A stretch of 64,000 bases of DNA from Phymorhynchus buccinoides (GCA_017654935.2 CM065703.1:42277188-42341187); one strand, 5' to 3'; positions 32,640 through 45,285 are shown, counted from the first letter of the stretch. A program made the numbers and translations. Notes: generated by a model not told the origin, from the letters alone.

Positions 32640-34204
32640 ACAGCCGATACCTCAAGTCCATATAGAAGAGGCTTCTCTTCAGGCAGACCACTGCCTGAAC
32701 CTGCATCAAACTGCCTGAATTCAGGCTTCAGGCAGACCCACATGCACCCCTGCACACACACCCTTCCCCTGGACAGCAGCCACAGACAGACGGCGTTAAT
32801 ATGGACAGTGAAAGACGCCCGGAACAAACAAACAAACATCCATCCATCGTTAAGTTAAAATGGAACAAAGCAAGCACCATGCATCTTTCCCTCTCAATCT
32901 TTCATTATTAGTTTCAATCTTGCAATCTGAAAAAGAAATCCACTCGCTACACAGTCTCCGTTTCTCAAAAATACTTTTAAAAAAACATTCTTGAAACTGG
33001 GTCCCAAATTAAAGAGAAAAAAATCAACAAAAAGAGGGAGGCGGGAGGGAACAAAATCACAAAATCTATGTTCGAAAATATGCACCTAAATTAAATGTGA
33101 AAATACAGGCCCATACCCCGAGCCTCTGCCTAAATCAAAAGCAAACAAAAAGTGACTAACAAACCAAAAGAACATTATCGTCGGTGAAATTCAAAAACAT
33201 TGTATCTCGATTTTTTATTTTTGTTTAGTTAGATACATAGTCAGCTCTCTAATTTTTCCCGCCACATTCCACCAAAAGCTCGTATCTCTAACGACTTTCT
33301 ATCTGGGGTAAATGAGGTTGTGCAAATAGAAGAAAAACTCGCAAGTCCCAAATTCAGATCTACCTCGTATCTTCATTCTTTTTAAGTATTAAAAAACTCC
33401 AGTAATTTTAACAAAAATGCAGGACTAAACTCGTAATGTCTTGAACAACATATTCATAAACTTGTGGTAAACGTGGTAAACGATTAAAACTTTTTTTTTC
33501 ATTTTTCTCAAAACTACCAAAATTGAGATAGGTTTTTGAATTTCACTAACGACTTTTCCCAATGTTGTGCAAGCAGACATAAAACGTTATCTACTACCTA
33601 CTAAATGCCCTTTCAACGAGGGAAGGAAAGCCCAACCAACCTTGGACGGGAGGGGGGGGGGGAGTTTATTGTTAAAATCCTGTCTGTACGGTTCACATCT
33701 TCAAACCTCATACTCATAGTCACACTGCCCACTTCATGCATAAAAAAAGAAGGAAAGTTCGTGTGCATTTTAACGACGCATTCAGAACGCATCCCAACCA
33801 ACACTCGCCGACACATTGAGAATTTATTCTACTTCCACAACATGCTCGGAACACATCTTGCTTGTACAATATATTCAAACTTCAACGACACACTCGGAAC
33901 ACAACCTTCTTTCTACTTCAACGACACATTTGTAACACATCTTACTTTCAAAAGGAAAAAAAAAGCTAGGCTGTTTTTTTAAACTTTTTTTCTTTATTGA
34001 CTTCTTTATGGACTGACAAGGACACAACGTCACACATTAACTTATGTCATCATGCATACATCATTTAGAATTGTTCCACACATACACACGCTCAGCACAC
34101 ATCACAGAATAATTCAACACATAACACACAGAATAATTTAAATCATATAAACATCTTACTTTCATAACATATTCAAAAGTTTTATGATAAAACACATCCT
34201 TTCT
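32640..34204. other. Intergenic, possibly distal 3' UTR of the - strand gene
   Basis: AT-rich. No gene. 33780-33950 contains degenerate versions of the ACTTCCACGACACATT motif that forms the array at 34205. Confidence 0.4.
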
Positions 34205-34876
34205 ACTTCCACGACACATTCAAACTTCCACGAGACACTCGGAACACACCCATTCTATCTACTTCCACGACACATTCAAACTTCCACGAGACACTCGGAA
34301 CACACCCATTCTATCTACTTCCACGACACATTCAAACTTCCACGAGACACTCGGAACACACCCATTCTATCTACTTCCACGACACATTCAAACTTCCACG
34401 AGACACTCGGAACACACCCATTCTATCTACTTCCACGACACATTCAAACTTCCACGAGACACTCGGAACACACCCATTCTATCTACTTCCACGACACATT
34501 CAAACTTCCACGAGACACTCGGAACACACCCATTCTATCTACTTCCACGACACATTCAAACTTCCACGAGACACTCGGAACACACCCATTCTATCTACTT
34601 CCACGACACATTCAAACTTCCACGAGACACTCGGAACACACCCATTCTATCTACTTCCACGACACATTCAAACTTCCACGAGACACTCGGAACACACCCA
34701 TTCTATCTACTTCCACGACACATTCAAACTTCCACGAGACACTCGGAACACACCCATTCTATCTACTTCCACGACACATTCAAACTTCCACGAGACACTC
34801 GGAACACACCCATTCTATCTACTTCCACGACACATTCAAACTTCCACGAGACACTCGGAACACACCCATTCTATCT
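34205..34876 (+). repeat. Tandem array, 12 x 56 bp, essentially perfect
   Basis: Unit ACTTCCACGACACATTCAAA continuing CTTCCACGAGACACTCGGAA and CACACCCATTCTATCT. Twelve head-to-tail units with no visible differences. Diverged singles flank it (33780-33950, 34980-35460). Confidence 0.97.
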
Positions 34877-35029
34877 ACTTCCACAATACATTGACACATT
34901 TGTAAGACGTCTTACTTTCATAACGTATTCAAAGTTTTATGATAAAACTTTTTTTTTTTAATTCCGTAATTCCGTAACATTCAGAATTCATCCTACTTTC
35001 TTTCCACACCACACATTCAGAACTCCAAG

Positions 35030-35460
35030 ACACTGTCAGAACACATCCTTTCTACTTCCATGACGCATTGACAACGCATCTCACTTCCACATATCGACTT
35101 CCATGACTTAGTCAAAGCACAGAATATGTACCTACTTCCATAACGCATTGACAACGCATCTCGCTTCCGCATATCGACTTCCATGACTTAGTCAAAGCAC
35201 AGCATGTCTACTTCCATGACGCATTGATAACGCATCTCGCTTCCACATATCGACTTCCATGACTTGGTCAAAGCACAGAATATCTACCTACTTCCATGAC
35301 GCATTGACAACGCATCTCGCTTCCGCATATCGACTTCCATGACTTAGTCAAAGCACAGAATATCTACCTACTTCCATGACGCATTGACAACGCATCTCGC
35401 TTCCGCATATCGACTTCTCTGACTTGGTCAAAGCACAGCACATCTACTTCCACGACACAC
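35030..35460 (+). repeat. Degenerate tandem units of about 75-80 bp
   Basis: CTACTTCCATGACGCATTGA followed by CAACGCATCTCGCTTCC and ATCGACTTCCATGACTTAG, about five copies. It shares the ACTTCCA-x-GAC-x-CATT motif with the 56-bp array. Confidence 0.88.
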
Positions 35461-35535
35461 TCAGAATGCATCTTACGTCCACGACATATTCAGGCAACAT
35501 GTCAACTTTAACGGCACATACAATAAATATCCCAT

Positions 35536-35793
35536 TTAACCCTTTCGCCGCCAGCCATTTTTCATCCAAAAAAGACCATTAACCTTACCTGGATAGAGAG
35601 AAAAAAAATCTGCAAATTGCAGTGCAATACTACAAAATTTCTCTGTAACATGTATAACATAAGGCCTATCCTTACATCCCAAAACTACGAAAATAGGGTC
35701 TTCAGATAACAGGCCCTGATTTGATGCTTTTGGGCGATATGGTTGTTAAACCATTGCGGTGCAAAAATGCGACATTGGCGATGAAAGGGTTAA
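35536..35793 (-). mobile_element. piggyBac-like MITE, family 1
   Basis: TTAACCCTTTCGCCGCCAGC ... GGCGATGAAAGGGTTAA; body inverted relative to the 7625 copy. Confidence 0.85.
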
Positions 35794-35818
35794 GTTTAAC
35801 TCACAGACACAATACAAG

Positions 35819-35998
35819 TACAGTGGAACCTCCCTCATAAGACCTTCAAACATCATCCAAAATGAGGTCTTATAAGGGGAGGGGTCTAATAGGGAGGTAA
35901 TTTTAATACTTACAAAGAAGGGCAATGTCTCAGAGAAGTAGGTCTTATGCGGGAGGGAGTCTTATAATGGGAGGTCTTACAAGGGAGGCTCCACTGTA
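35819..35998. mobile_element. TA-flanked MITE, CAGTGGAACCTCC family
   Basis: TACAGTGGAACCTCCCTCAT ... GGGAGGCTCCACTGTA. Confidence 0.87.
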
Positions 35999-37862
35999 CC
36001 ATCTGTTTACAAATCATTCTCTCTCTCCTCAGTAAAAAGTTCCAATATTCTTCATAAACCCAATAAATGAATTACTCTGCACATCAACAATTTCACACAC
36101 CACCAAGCTGCTTTTTTCAGAATGTAAAAAACCCTAAAAACATGCAGGACTCACACACACCACAGGACTACTGCAGTGCAAAGGGAAAAATATCAAAACT
36201 ATATAAGAAAAAAAATTCAGAATTAAAAACAACCCCCAAAAAATAATCGAGAAATGAACAAAAATAAACCGTTGATACCGAACAGTAAAATGAAGAACCT
36301 CTTTGGTAGGAGTATGTACAAGCTTCTTTCGCCATAATTTATTCCATTCGAGTCCATTTTATCCTTTTTTTTAACATCACAAGCAATGACTGATCAATAT
36401 GGATGAATTCATTGAGTCATAATTTAAATGAGCAACAAGAACAACAACAAAACATCATAACATAGAATCAAATATGCATCAACAAAAACTGGATTCTGGA
36501 GATAAGGAAACAAAGCAGAGAATTTTCTGTTCAATTCTCACCTCACCACAATCATCATGAAGCGTTTTTTCTTTTTCTCCCTTTCCTCCTTACAGTAGGT
36601 GGGTGAAAGGCCACATCAGACATTTTGTTACAATTGTGGTGAAACACATTCATTAGAGAGGAGAACAAAATGATATCATGGTCAAATCACAGGGCTCGAA
36701 CATCACAGAGATTTTTAACGTATACATCTGTGACAGGATTATCCCTTTCCTAATTGGTTCCCCGAGCGGAACTACCACTTTTGCCTCGTCCGTGCCGCGT
36801 CCGTCCAGACACCAAACCAAGCGCGTGAGGGAACTTTGAACCTGCTTGGGTCCAGTCTTCTTATGATTTAAACAATTTTTTTTTTTTTTTTTTTTTTTGG
36901 GGGGTGGTACAGTTACAAGAAATATGACTTCACAAAGCTAGATTTCAAAAGACTTGTGTCCAATAATGTTAGATTCGCCTGAATGAACTGTCCAAGCAAG
37001 TGTTCAATTCTGAGAAAGAATAAAAGCACATTTTTCAGATTTACCAAACTGTAACGATTAGCTTTCCTTCAAAAAGGTGTGAAGCCAAATTTCCTACACA
37101 ATCTTACACGGATATTTATATGAATCATGAGGCTTTCCTCATGTTTGCGGATACAATCAGGCATGCCATGACAGCTAAACCCAGGACAGAACTATTTTCT
37201 TTGTCTGTAGTAAATGTCTCATTTAACTTTTTTTAAATGGAAGGTGGGGGTAGGAGGGGAGAAGAAGTTGACAATTCATTAAAAAAACCCAACAACATAA
37301 TAATCTGAAAGGCATGAAATCTTAGAGCACAGTGTCTTGCCTCTTGGTTAAAACATCAACAGAACTGAACAACGCCATCATGAAGTTAACGCGATCATGA
37401 AGCTAAGGGACACTTTCCATCAAACAACAATCAAAACAGAGAGATGAGACAGAGAGAGATTAAGATTAAGAGTAAAATGATTTGCAATGAACCAAACTGA
37501 CTTCAAAGCAAAATGGATGGTTTATGAACCTCTACTGTCTCTCTCTTAAACTGCGTTTTGTTTGCACGATGAAGCCGAAAAGCAAGGCCTACAACACAAA
37601 AAGAAAAAAACTGAAAGTCCGGGGTCCGGGGTCCGGGGGTAATGTCCCCCTGCAGCTGAAGCAAAAACTGACTAATGAAGGAATTTTAGTTTGCTTTTTC
37701 CACAATTTATACAAATGCTTATATTAAAGTGTTTGAAAAATACCGTAGACACACAAAGATCTTGTTTGACAAATTATAAAAACCCAGGAAATTCCTTTTC
37801 TGGTAAAATTCAAAAACAGGAAATCCTTGTACAGCAGGAAAAGTTGCAGATCATCTCGATGC
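35999..37862 (-). other. Probable 3' UTR / flank of the GPATCH8-like gene
   Basis: About 1.9 kb after the - strand stop at 37863, AT-rich and without repeats apart from a T-run at 36872-36899. TTTATT (an AATAAA on the - strand) lies at 36338-36343 and could end the transcript about 1.5 kb after the stop. Inference only. Confidence 0.4.
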
Positions 37863-38047
37863 TCAGATGGCCGGTCGTTGTATGCGAGGCACCAGCACGA
37901 TCTGTCCGTTCGGGTGCTGGATGGCCGTGTGGCCGGCGGGAATGTGCTGCAGGTGCTGCATGGCCGGCTGCATCACCGGCTGCGGCATGGCTGCTGCAGC
38001 CGGGAGGCCGACCCCGGCCATGTGGGCCGGGATCATCACCTGCTGGC
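37863..38047 (-). CDS. GPATCH8: GPATCH8-like protein, last exon
   Basis: Reads (G)QQVMIPAHMAGVGLPAAAAM, then a Met/Gln/His/Pro-rich run, and ends VLVPRIQRPAI with TGA at 37865-37863. The His/Ala/Pro-rich C-terminus with IPA and HP motifs has the composition of vertebrate GPATCH8 tails. Acceptor TTTCAG lies at 38050-38048. The exon starts with two bases that complete Gly after the single G carried from the previous exon. Confidence 0.85.
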
Positions 38048-38072
38048 CTGAAATGACAGCAAAAAGGCAGCT

Positions 38073-38520
38073 TTAACTCATTCGCATCGCAACGACTTTG
38101 AATTACTCAGAAAACTCACAAATCACTCCAGCCATGCACACAAACAAAACATACATAAACAAAAGGAGAAATGAAAGAAGATTACAGGTTTTTACTTCAG
38201 GTTTAGACATAGGGAAGTGGTAGATCAGACTTTTTTATATATAGACATTATATAGAAAAACTCTACACCGATTGGCTTCCCCACAACAAAAGCAAAGTCA
38301 GAGGCAATATTGTTGTCTAAGGGAGGGAAGCGAGTTTAGAAGTGACCAAGTGTGCACAGATTTACTTCCCTTGAAGCAAATGCCTCACATTGACAGCTAT
38401 CTATTAATTCCGGACATATATCGCCGGAACGACTTGAATGTGTTAAAACAACCTCGTTACTCTTTACATAAGCTGTATTACCCTATTTTTAGGGAAAATT
38501 GCTGACGATGAAAGGGTTAA
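38073..38520 (+). mobile_element. TTAA-ended element, family 4, in an intron
   Basis: Begins TTAACTCATTCGCATCGCAA and ends GACGATGAAAGGGTTAA; shared with 13535-13921 in opposite orientation. Confidence 0.75.
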
Positions 38521-38608
38521 GTGCATGACTATATAATGATATTTTGTGAATAGTGTTAACATGGATAGAGACCATAACTAATTCATGTGGATAGATAAAG
38601 CAGCAAAT

Positions 38609-38827
38609 AGGCATTAGGTATTAGGTACTTTATAGTCACAGAGGCGTCTCTGCGAAATTCGGGTTGCTCCCACCCGGAGAGCGCGTCGCAGCCAGGCGCG
38701 CCACCCAATTTTTTTTTGCAAGCGATTTTTGTCACTGATGAGGGGGGGGGGGGGGGGGGGTAAATTTTGACCAAATGACAACTTTTTCGTTGCCACTGGG
38801 TTTAACGTATGCTAAATGTATGGGCAC

Positions 38828-38861
<34 letters not shown>

Positions 38862-38966
38862 TCCACGTTCAGAATGAGAGGAAAAAATCCCCTGTACCCA
38901 GGTTCAAACTCGGGTTTACTTGACACGAAGCGAACGCGCTACCACTGTGCCACTCTACACCACTAA
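38609..38966 (-). mobile_element. tRNA-derived SINE
   Basis: On the - strand, a tRNA-like head (box A-like GTGGCACAGTGGTAGCGC, box B-like GAGTTTGAACCTGG) at about 38960-38890 is followed by a body with CGGATGAGACGATAAACCG. It ends in repeated TAATACC/TAATGCC. A poly-G/C run interrupts it at 38743-38760. Other copies: 57150-57412, and a fragment at 9957-10072. Confidence 0.8.
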
Positions 38967-39264
38967 ATATGTTCGGTCTACAATAATAACAGACCTGCTT
39001 ACCCCCTACACAAGTCTGGAGTAGTCTGGATAGCTGAAATGAGTAGTTTGGGTGCAAAATGTGTAGCTTTATTCATTAAACCATCAAACAATGTTCGCTG
39101 AAAATGAGTAATTAGAGCATTATTTTCCATTTTTAATAGTAGTAGAGGTCCAAACTGAGTAGAATACTACTCGAAAAGAGTACAGTAAACACGTCTGTAA
39201 TAATAATACACAACTCAAAGTCAATAAAATCAATAAAACCTCCCCAATTCCAACCACCACTCAC

Positions 39265-39682
39265 CAGCTGCGTTCACCGCCAAAATATGGGGCTGAGCGT
39301 GGGCCTGAGCCTGGGCCTGGGCTTGGGCCTGGGCCTGAGCCTGAGCCTGGGCCTGGGCCTGAGCGTGGGCAGCCTGCATCTGGGCCTGGGCCTGAGCCTG
39401 CGCAGCCTGCACCTGAGCCTGCTGCATGGCCATGGCCGTGTGGAGACCGGGGTGGGCGGCGGAGGCGGGGGAGGCCAGACTGACGGCGATCTGCAGACCC
39501 GGGTGGTGGGGGTGGGGGACCAGGGCCACGGCCCCGGGTGGAATGGCGGCGGCCTGGAGCTGCTGCTGGTGGTGGGCGTGGGCGGCGACCATGGACTGCG
39601 GGAGGGCCATGATGGGCGCCCCCTGGAGGGTCATGCCCGCCGCGCCCGGGTGAGGGGAGACCATCCCCGCCGCCAGGCTCAC
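39265..39682 (-). CDS. GPATCH8: GPATCH8-like protein, penultimate exon (QA-repeat)
   Basis: Phase zero start VSLAAGMVSPHPGAAGMTLQ. It continues through a His/Gln-rich part and a long run of Gln-Ala dipeptides (coding hexamers CAGGCC), ending ILAVNAA plus one base. Vertebrate GPATCH8 likewise ends in Ala/His/Gln-rich low-complexity sequence. Acceptor TGTGCAG at 39689-39683; donor GTGAGT at 39264. Length 418 bp fits the phases of both neighbours. The QA run is likely length-variable. Confidence 0.87.
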
Positions 39683-39859
39683 CTGCACAAATAATAATAA
39701 TTGTAATTTTTTCTATATAAACTGCCACAAAAGTGGCCCTTTCGACTATTACGCAGAAACAGAAACAGAAAGTACATTTATACAGCGCGTTACCTCAGAT
39801 GAGCCCAAAGCGCTTTACAATCAATTACTCATCAACAAATAGACAACAAAAACAGCATT

Positions 39860-39974
39860 CAAAAATGACACCAACCAGCAAGAACGCTATTTACAAAGCA
39901 ACTCTCTCTCTCCGACACACACACACACACACACAAAGCGCTAGAATGCATATACAAAGCAACTCTCTCTCTCT

Positions 39975-40018
<44 letters not shown>

Positions 40019-40333
40019 GCGCTAGAACGCATATACAAAGCAACTCTCTCTCTCTGACACACACACAGACACACACAAAGCGCTAGAACGCATATACAAA
40101 GCAACTCTCTCTCTCTGACACACACAAAGTGCTAGAACGCATATACAAAGCAACTCTCTCTCTCTGACTCACACACACACACACACACGCACACGCACAC
40201 ACACACACAAAGTGCTAGAACGCATATACAAAGCAACTCTCTCTCTCTGACACACACACACACACACACGCACACGCACACACACACACACACAAAGTGC
40301 TAGAACGCATATACAAAGCAACTCTCTCTCTCT

Positions 40334-40411
<78 letters not shown>

Positions 40412-40435
40412 CACACACACACACAACGCGCTACA
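39860..40435. repeat. Compound CA/CT array of about 75-bp units
   Basis: ACACAAAGCGCTAGAACGCA then TATACAAAGCAACTCTCTCT and a CA run of variable length, six or more times. It lies in the intron between the last GPATCH8-like exons. Confidence 0.93.
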
Positions 40436-40499
40436 GTGAGAGAGGCATAACGCAGGTTTTTCTTTGTCGACTGAGCATGGATGTGTCGTGCTGCCGTCA

Positions 40500-40745
40500 T
40501 GCGCCTAACAAAGAAATTAGTTAGGCCCAGCGTGTCCGTCTTCGGCTGGAGAAAAATCTTTGTACGCGTTTCTGGAACAAAAGGCAGGATGAGTGGACCA
40601 GTACGGCAGGAGAAAGATAGTCGATGTCAGTAAGCACAGGAGGGTGGCAGGGTTACAAGCACAGAACTTCCAGCAGGTGGGGGAACTATTCGTACGAAAG
40701 ACACACACACACCCTTTCCCTCTCTCCCCCCCCCCCCCCCCCCCT
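40500..40745 (-). repeat. Dispersed repeat with poly-C tract
   Basis: TTACAAGCACAGAACTTCCA, GGTGGGGGAACTATTCGTAC and a C-run at 40728-40744, related to 21955 and 29886. Confidence 0.7.
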
Positions 40746-41056
40746 TCCGCCCAAATGACATTGCTTTTCCGCTGGAAAAAAGTGTCTGACGAAAAAACCC
40801 AACTAAATTTAGCCATTCTAATGCTGTTTTATTGCTTCAATTACCAAAAAAAGCTTCAGCATTACCCCCTGGACCCCTACATTACCCCCTGGACCCCGAC
40901 ATTACCCTCTGGACCCTACTATGGGCCTTCTGCGACCCCTAGACCACCGCTTTTCAACTTTGTTTCACTTTTCCAATTCTCATGCCAGAGTGTGCAAATT
41001 AGACTAAACTCCCAAAACGATTCGCTGTTTACCCTAATTCACATACCAATGGGAAC

Positions 41057-41255
41057 TTAGGACGATAAATTGACCGCCAGAGGGCAGTCCAACCGTTAGG
41101 GGCTTATCACGCGCTATTCTTAGTTGGGGCGTAGTGAGAGAGAGAGAGAGGGTGGGACTCATCTCCCTCTCTCACTACGCCCAAATAAGAATAGTGCGTG
41201 ATAAGCCCCTAGCGGTTGGACTGCCCTCTGGCGGTCAATTTATCGTCCTAAGCTG
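41057..41255. mobile_element. Near-perfect palindromic element, about 85-bp arms
   Basis: GACGATAAATTGACCGCCAG at the left returns inverted as CTGGCGGTCAATTTATCGTC at the right, with a GAGAGAGAGAG-containing loop near 41150. It would form a strong hairpin in RNA or DNA. Confidence 0.88.
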
Positions 41256-41321
41256 CCCAATAATCCCCGTTTTGAATGTCTAACCCCCCACCCATGACTA
41301 CAGGGCCGAGGGGTCTCTCAC

Positions 41322-41614
41322 CTGAGCGGCGTGATGAGCGGCGGCAGGCACCAGGATGGGCTGCCCCCCCGGCTGGTGCGCGGCGTGGTACAGGTGGGGC
41401 GTGGCTGCCACGGACATGGGAGAGGCCACTGGCTGGGGGGAGATCAGCATGGTGGGCTGGGGCTGCAGCAGCGGGGACTGGGCCCCCGCGGGCACCAGCA
41501 TCGTGGCCCCCCCCACCCCCGCCGCCTGGCTCTCCTCCAGCAGGCTCTGGCCCGCCTCGTAGGCCGCGCGCTCCATCTCCGCACGCTCGCTCTCCACCGT
41601 CGATTCGCCTTCGC
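41322..41614 (-). CDS. GPATCH8: GPATCH8-like protein, exon after the large exon
   Basis: Encodes (G)EGESTVESERAEMERAAYEA, then GQSLLEESQAAGVGG and a Pro/Ala/His-rich segment ending ILVPAAAHHAAQ. Acceptor CGGCAG at 41620-41615. The first two bases complete Gly after exon 45588. It ends in phase zero at GTGAGAG (41321). 293 bp. No recognised folded domain; the first 30 residues look helical and charged. Confidence 0.87.
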
Positions 41615-42017
41615 CTGCCGAGAGAAAGTTACGTTGCCTCGTTGCTCGGTTCATGGTTTTTGGGGGTGTTTTTTGTCACCCTGAATTCCGGAAAGAAAAT
41701 TTGCTTGGTTTTGTTGTGTCGCACCTGTGGTGTATGTTTCGTATGTTTCGTTCTGTGTGCTGTGCGTATATTCTGTGCACCGGAAGCGGTTGTGACGTCG
41801 GTGTACTCACTGAATTGTCCTCTGCTTCGGGTGCTACATTGGCCTAGACGGCATTCCGTATTGAGCTGTCTGAGAGACGACAACCCACATCTCCAGCTCT
41901 GCAGTGTCGACCCAAGACGATAAAGAACCAAGAGACCAACCAACGAAGAAGACCAACGAAGACCTTCAACACCGGACAAGTCAAACCCAGCAACCGAACG
42001 TGACAGCCCCCGGCGCT

Positions 42018-43035
42018 CTCCCGGTGCGGGCTACACCTTGCCACCAGTTAAGTGGTCAGTAAATTTCTCTGGAGTGGGTTAATTTAGGTGTGCCAAGAAA
42101 TACAAGTTTTTTTTGTTCATCCTCACTGCCAGAAAAAAAAAAATTCTTGTTTTATTTGCTTGTTTGTTTGGTCACTTTGACTTCCAGAAATAAAGTTATG
42201 TTTTCTTGCTCTTTTATTTCATTCTTTGTTTCCTTGTTACGTCGCCCTCACTTCAACAACAAAAAGCGTTCCTGTTGTTTAATTTGCTTTTTTACTGTCT
42301 TTCTTTGTTTTTGTTGTCTTCACTTCAAAAGTAAAACCAAGTCCTTTATAGTCCTACTGTTAAGGCCATATTAAAGCTGTCAACGCATTAACAATAAATA
42401 AAATAACAAGGTTCAACATTCCGGTCTTTAGTTTGAACACTCCCAAACGAAAATGAAAACACTCCTAGTCCTAGTCTCAACACTTCTACACAGAAAATGA
42501 AAACATTTCAATTCTTTAGCTAAAACACTTCCACAGAGAAAATATGTTTTAAAGGAAAAACTGGAGACTGTCCCGGTGAGGGCTACAACACCTTGCCACC
42601 AGTTAAGTGGTCAGTAAAGATGTCCCTGTGTGTGTTGTGAATGTGGGGAACCTCCTGGAGTGGGTTAATTTAGGTGTGCCAAGAAATACAAGGTTTTTTT
42701 TGTTCATCCTCACTGCCAGAAAAAAAAAAATTCTTGTTTTATTTGCTTGTTTGTTTGGTCACTTTGACTTCCAGAAATAAAGTTATGTTTTCTTGCTCTT
42801 TTATTTCATTCTTTGTTTCCTTGTTATTCGTCGCCCTCACTTCAACAACAAAAAGCGTTCCTGTTGTTTAATTTGCTTTTTGACTGTCTTTCTTTGTTTT
42901 TGTTGTCTTCACTTCAAAAGTAAAACCAAGTCCTTTATAGTCCTATTGTTACCACTGTTAAGGCCATATTAAAGCTGTCAACAAATTAACAATAAATAAA
43001 ATAACAAGGTTAAAACATTCCAGGTCTTTAGTTTG
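42018..43035. repeat. Large intronic tandem duplication, about 465-bp units
   Basis: CTTGCCACCAGTTAAGTGGT through AAGCTGTCAACGCATTAACA to TTCCGGTCTTTAGTTTGAAC occurs at 42030-42440 and again at about 42592-43040, with small indels. Confidence 0.88.
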
Positions 43036-44990
43036 AACACTCCCAAACAAAAAGTTATGAAAAGTTATGGACTGATATTTTCAGAAAAGAAAACACTCAC
43101 TAAACGATCGTAAAATATCAGATTCCTAGTCTCAACACTTCTACACCTATTGACGAAAACAGCTAACTCAACACTTCTAGAAAGAAGGAAAATTTCACAT
43201 TCCGATCTTTGACCCCCCTCTACAACCAAAGCTGAATGGGAACTGCAATGATTGGTTGATTTCAAGAGAGGCAAGGTCAAAGCAAACTGAAAATAGGTCG
43301 CACCGGAAAGCTGGTTAAAGAAAAACTGGAGACTGTGAGTGTGAGGGCTACAGTGAGGCTGAGAGTGAGAGGCACCTTGTTCAGTTGGTGATGACAGTTC
43401 ACAACAGTTCAGTTGATAGGGGAGGGGGCGTGTGAATAGTCTTCAGGGTAAACCCATCTGCATATCCAATATGCAGAAACAAATAGTGGAAGTGGGGAGA
43501 AGGGAAGTGGAGTGGTTGGATGGAAGTAAGAAACATGTGGATGGATTGGAAGTAAGAAATATGTGGATGGTTTGGAAGTAAGAAATATGTGGATACTTTC
43601 GCCTGAAAGTAAGCTCTATGTTTTTTCTTTGGAAGTAAGAAATATGTGGATCTTTTTCATATGAACTCACTCGGCACGCCTTCAGATTCCTCACTTCCAG
43701 ATTTCTTTAGGCAGGTAGTGTGGGTGGGCAATGCAGAAGACGGCGGTCTACATATATACCAGTCCAATCCGTCATAATACCCTGAGTTGCCAACCCTGGC
43801 TTTTCATAAACTAACAAGATAAGAGAAATGAGAGAGAAACACATTGGGGGGTCGTCGACTAGATTCGAAAATCCATCACCACAAATAATTTACGTGAAAA
43901 GTTGACCTCCATATTTTAAGACCCCCTGTCATGTCACAACACCATGCACTCTCATCGTAAAATATTTTTTTCCCTACCTTCGTGGGGGGTGGGGTGGCCT
44001 ACAGATGCAATGTATCAATATCATACTAAATTTGTGTAAAACTGACCTCCGTTATAAGACCCCCTGTCAACAAGACCTTCATTCAAAACTGCTTTGATTT
44101 CTTCTTTTTTTTTGGGGTGGTGGCCACAGATGCAATGTGAAAATAGGTTACTATAATTTGTGTAAAACTGGACCTCCAGTTATCAAAACCTCTGTCAAAA
44201 GACCTATCATTCAATCCGGCTTTTTTTTCTTCTTCTTTTGTGGGGTGGTGAGCACAGATGCAATGTATCAATATCATACTATAATTTGTGTAAAACTGAC
44301 CTCCTCATTAAATACTGATTTTTTTTTACCCGTGCCAGAGGCACAGAAACCGATCTGCATATCCAATATGCAAAACAAATAGTGTGTCTGTATATCGATT
44401 ATCTTAAAAACTACTATTTGGATTTTGGAATTAAGAGAGGGGTAGATGGCTTGAAAAGGAATCTTCCTTTCGTTAATCAACACCGTGCTGACCTTGACCT
44501 TGAAGTTTCACCTTGTTCCTTTTGGGGTTTTTTGGGGGTGGCCACAGATACAATGCATCAATATGATACTATAATTTATGTGTAAAACTGACCTCCGTTA
44601 TAAGACACTCTGTCACAAGACCTCCTCTCATTCAAAACTGCGTTTTTTGCCGTGGGATGTTTACATGCGAAAAGCGCACGGGTCAGACTAGCTTTAAGTC
44701 CCCATCCGAAGGCACAGGGGTCTGAGTCTAGGAAAAAAAAGCATCGCCTTATACTGTTATAGTCCGTAAAATACACGTTGGTAGAGGCTTGACTGTAATG
44801 CGCAAAACACCCTTACACCATAATAAAACAGAACAAGAGGCAAAGCCTTCAAGGCTCACTCGAACAGGCACATGTGGGACAACTAACAAAGATTGAGGGG
44901 GGTGTCTAAAGTACAAGACTGCCAATGGAATTTTAAAGTACATATCAAACTATCGTCACTGGATACAAATTTTAAAAAAAGACAGAAAAA
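43036..44990. other. Intron with locally repeated motifs
   Basis: GGAAGTAAGAAATATGTGGA repeats at 43520-43650. GTGGCCACAGATGCAATG-type units with ACTGACCTCCGTTATAAGAC repeat at 43990-44610. Sparse TA-family MITE remnants occur; no gene. Confidence 0.6.
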
Positions 44991-44995
44991 AAGTG

Positions 44996-45064
44996 CCCGT
45001 GCCGAGAATCGAACCCCGAACCATTGGCATGAGAGACAGACACTCTACCAATGAGCTATCAAGG
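44996..45064 (-). other. tRNA-like sequence (degenerate)
   Basis: On the - strand: GATAGCTCATTGGTAGAGTG (box A-like) and GGGGTTCGATTCTCGGCAC (box B-like) at tRNA spacing, with CTCAT between. The anticodon stem and acceptor arms do not pair and the T stem has a mismatch. This is a tRNA pseudogene or SINE head rather than a working tRNA. Confidence 0.55.
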
Positions 45065-45130
45065 CTTTCAGTGTTGAGGAGTTTCTTAACTCATGTTGCC
45101 TGTTGAATGCTCTCTAACCCACTAATCTAA

Positions 45131-45285
45131 AAGGGGCAAATGTTAAGATCAGCTCCCTCCGCTGTTCCAGGGTGAAGTTGGCCAATCAGCTTAATGCAAT
45201 AACGGAAAAGGTAAATTGGAGGGAGCTGATTGGCCAACTTCACCCTGGAACAGCGGAGGGAGCTGATCTTAACATTAGCCCTAAA
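45131..45285. mobile_element. Palindromic element, about 60-bp arms
   Basis: AGATCAGCTCCCTCCGCTGT at the left returns inverted as AGCGGAGGGAGCTGATCTTA at the right around a centre near 45205. Non-coding. Confidence 0.87.

Noticed and set aside
34184..34894. 236-codon frame with a 56-residue repeat
   Set aside because: It arises because the 56-bp unit has no stop in any frame; no other coding evidence.
44996..45064. A working tRNA gene on the - strand
   Set aside because: Box A and box B-like sequences are present, but acceptor and anticodon stems do not pair.
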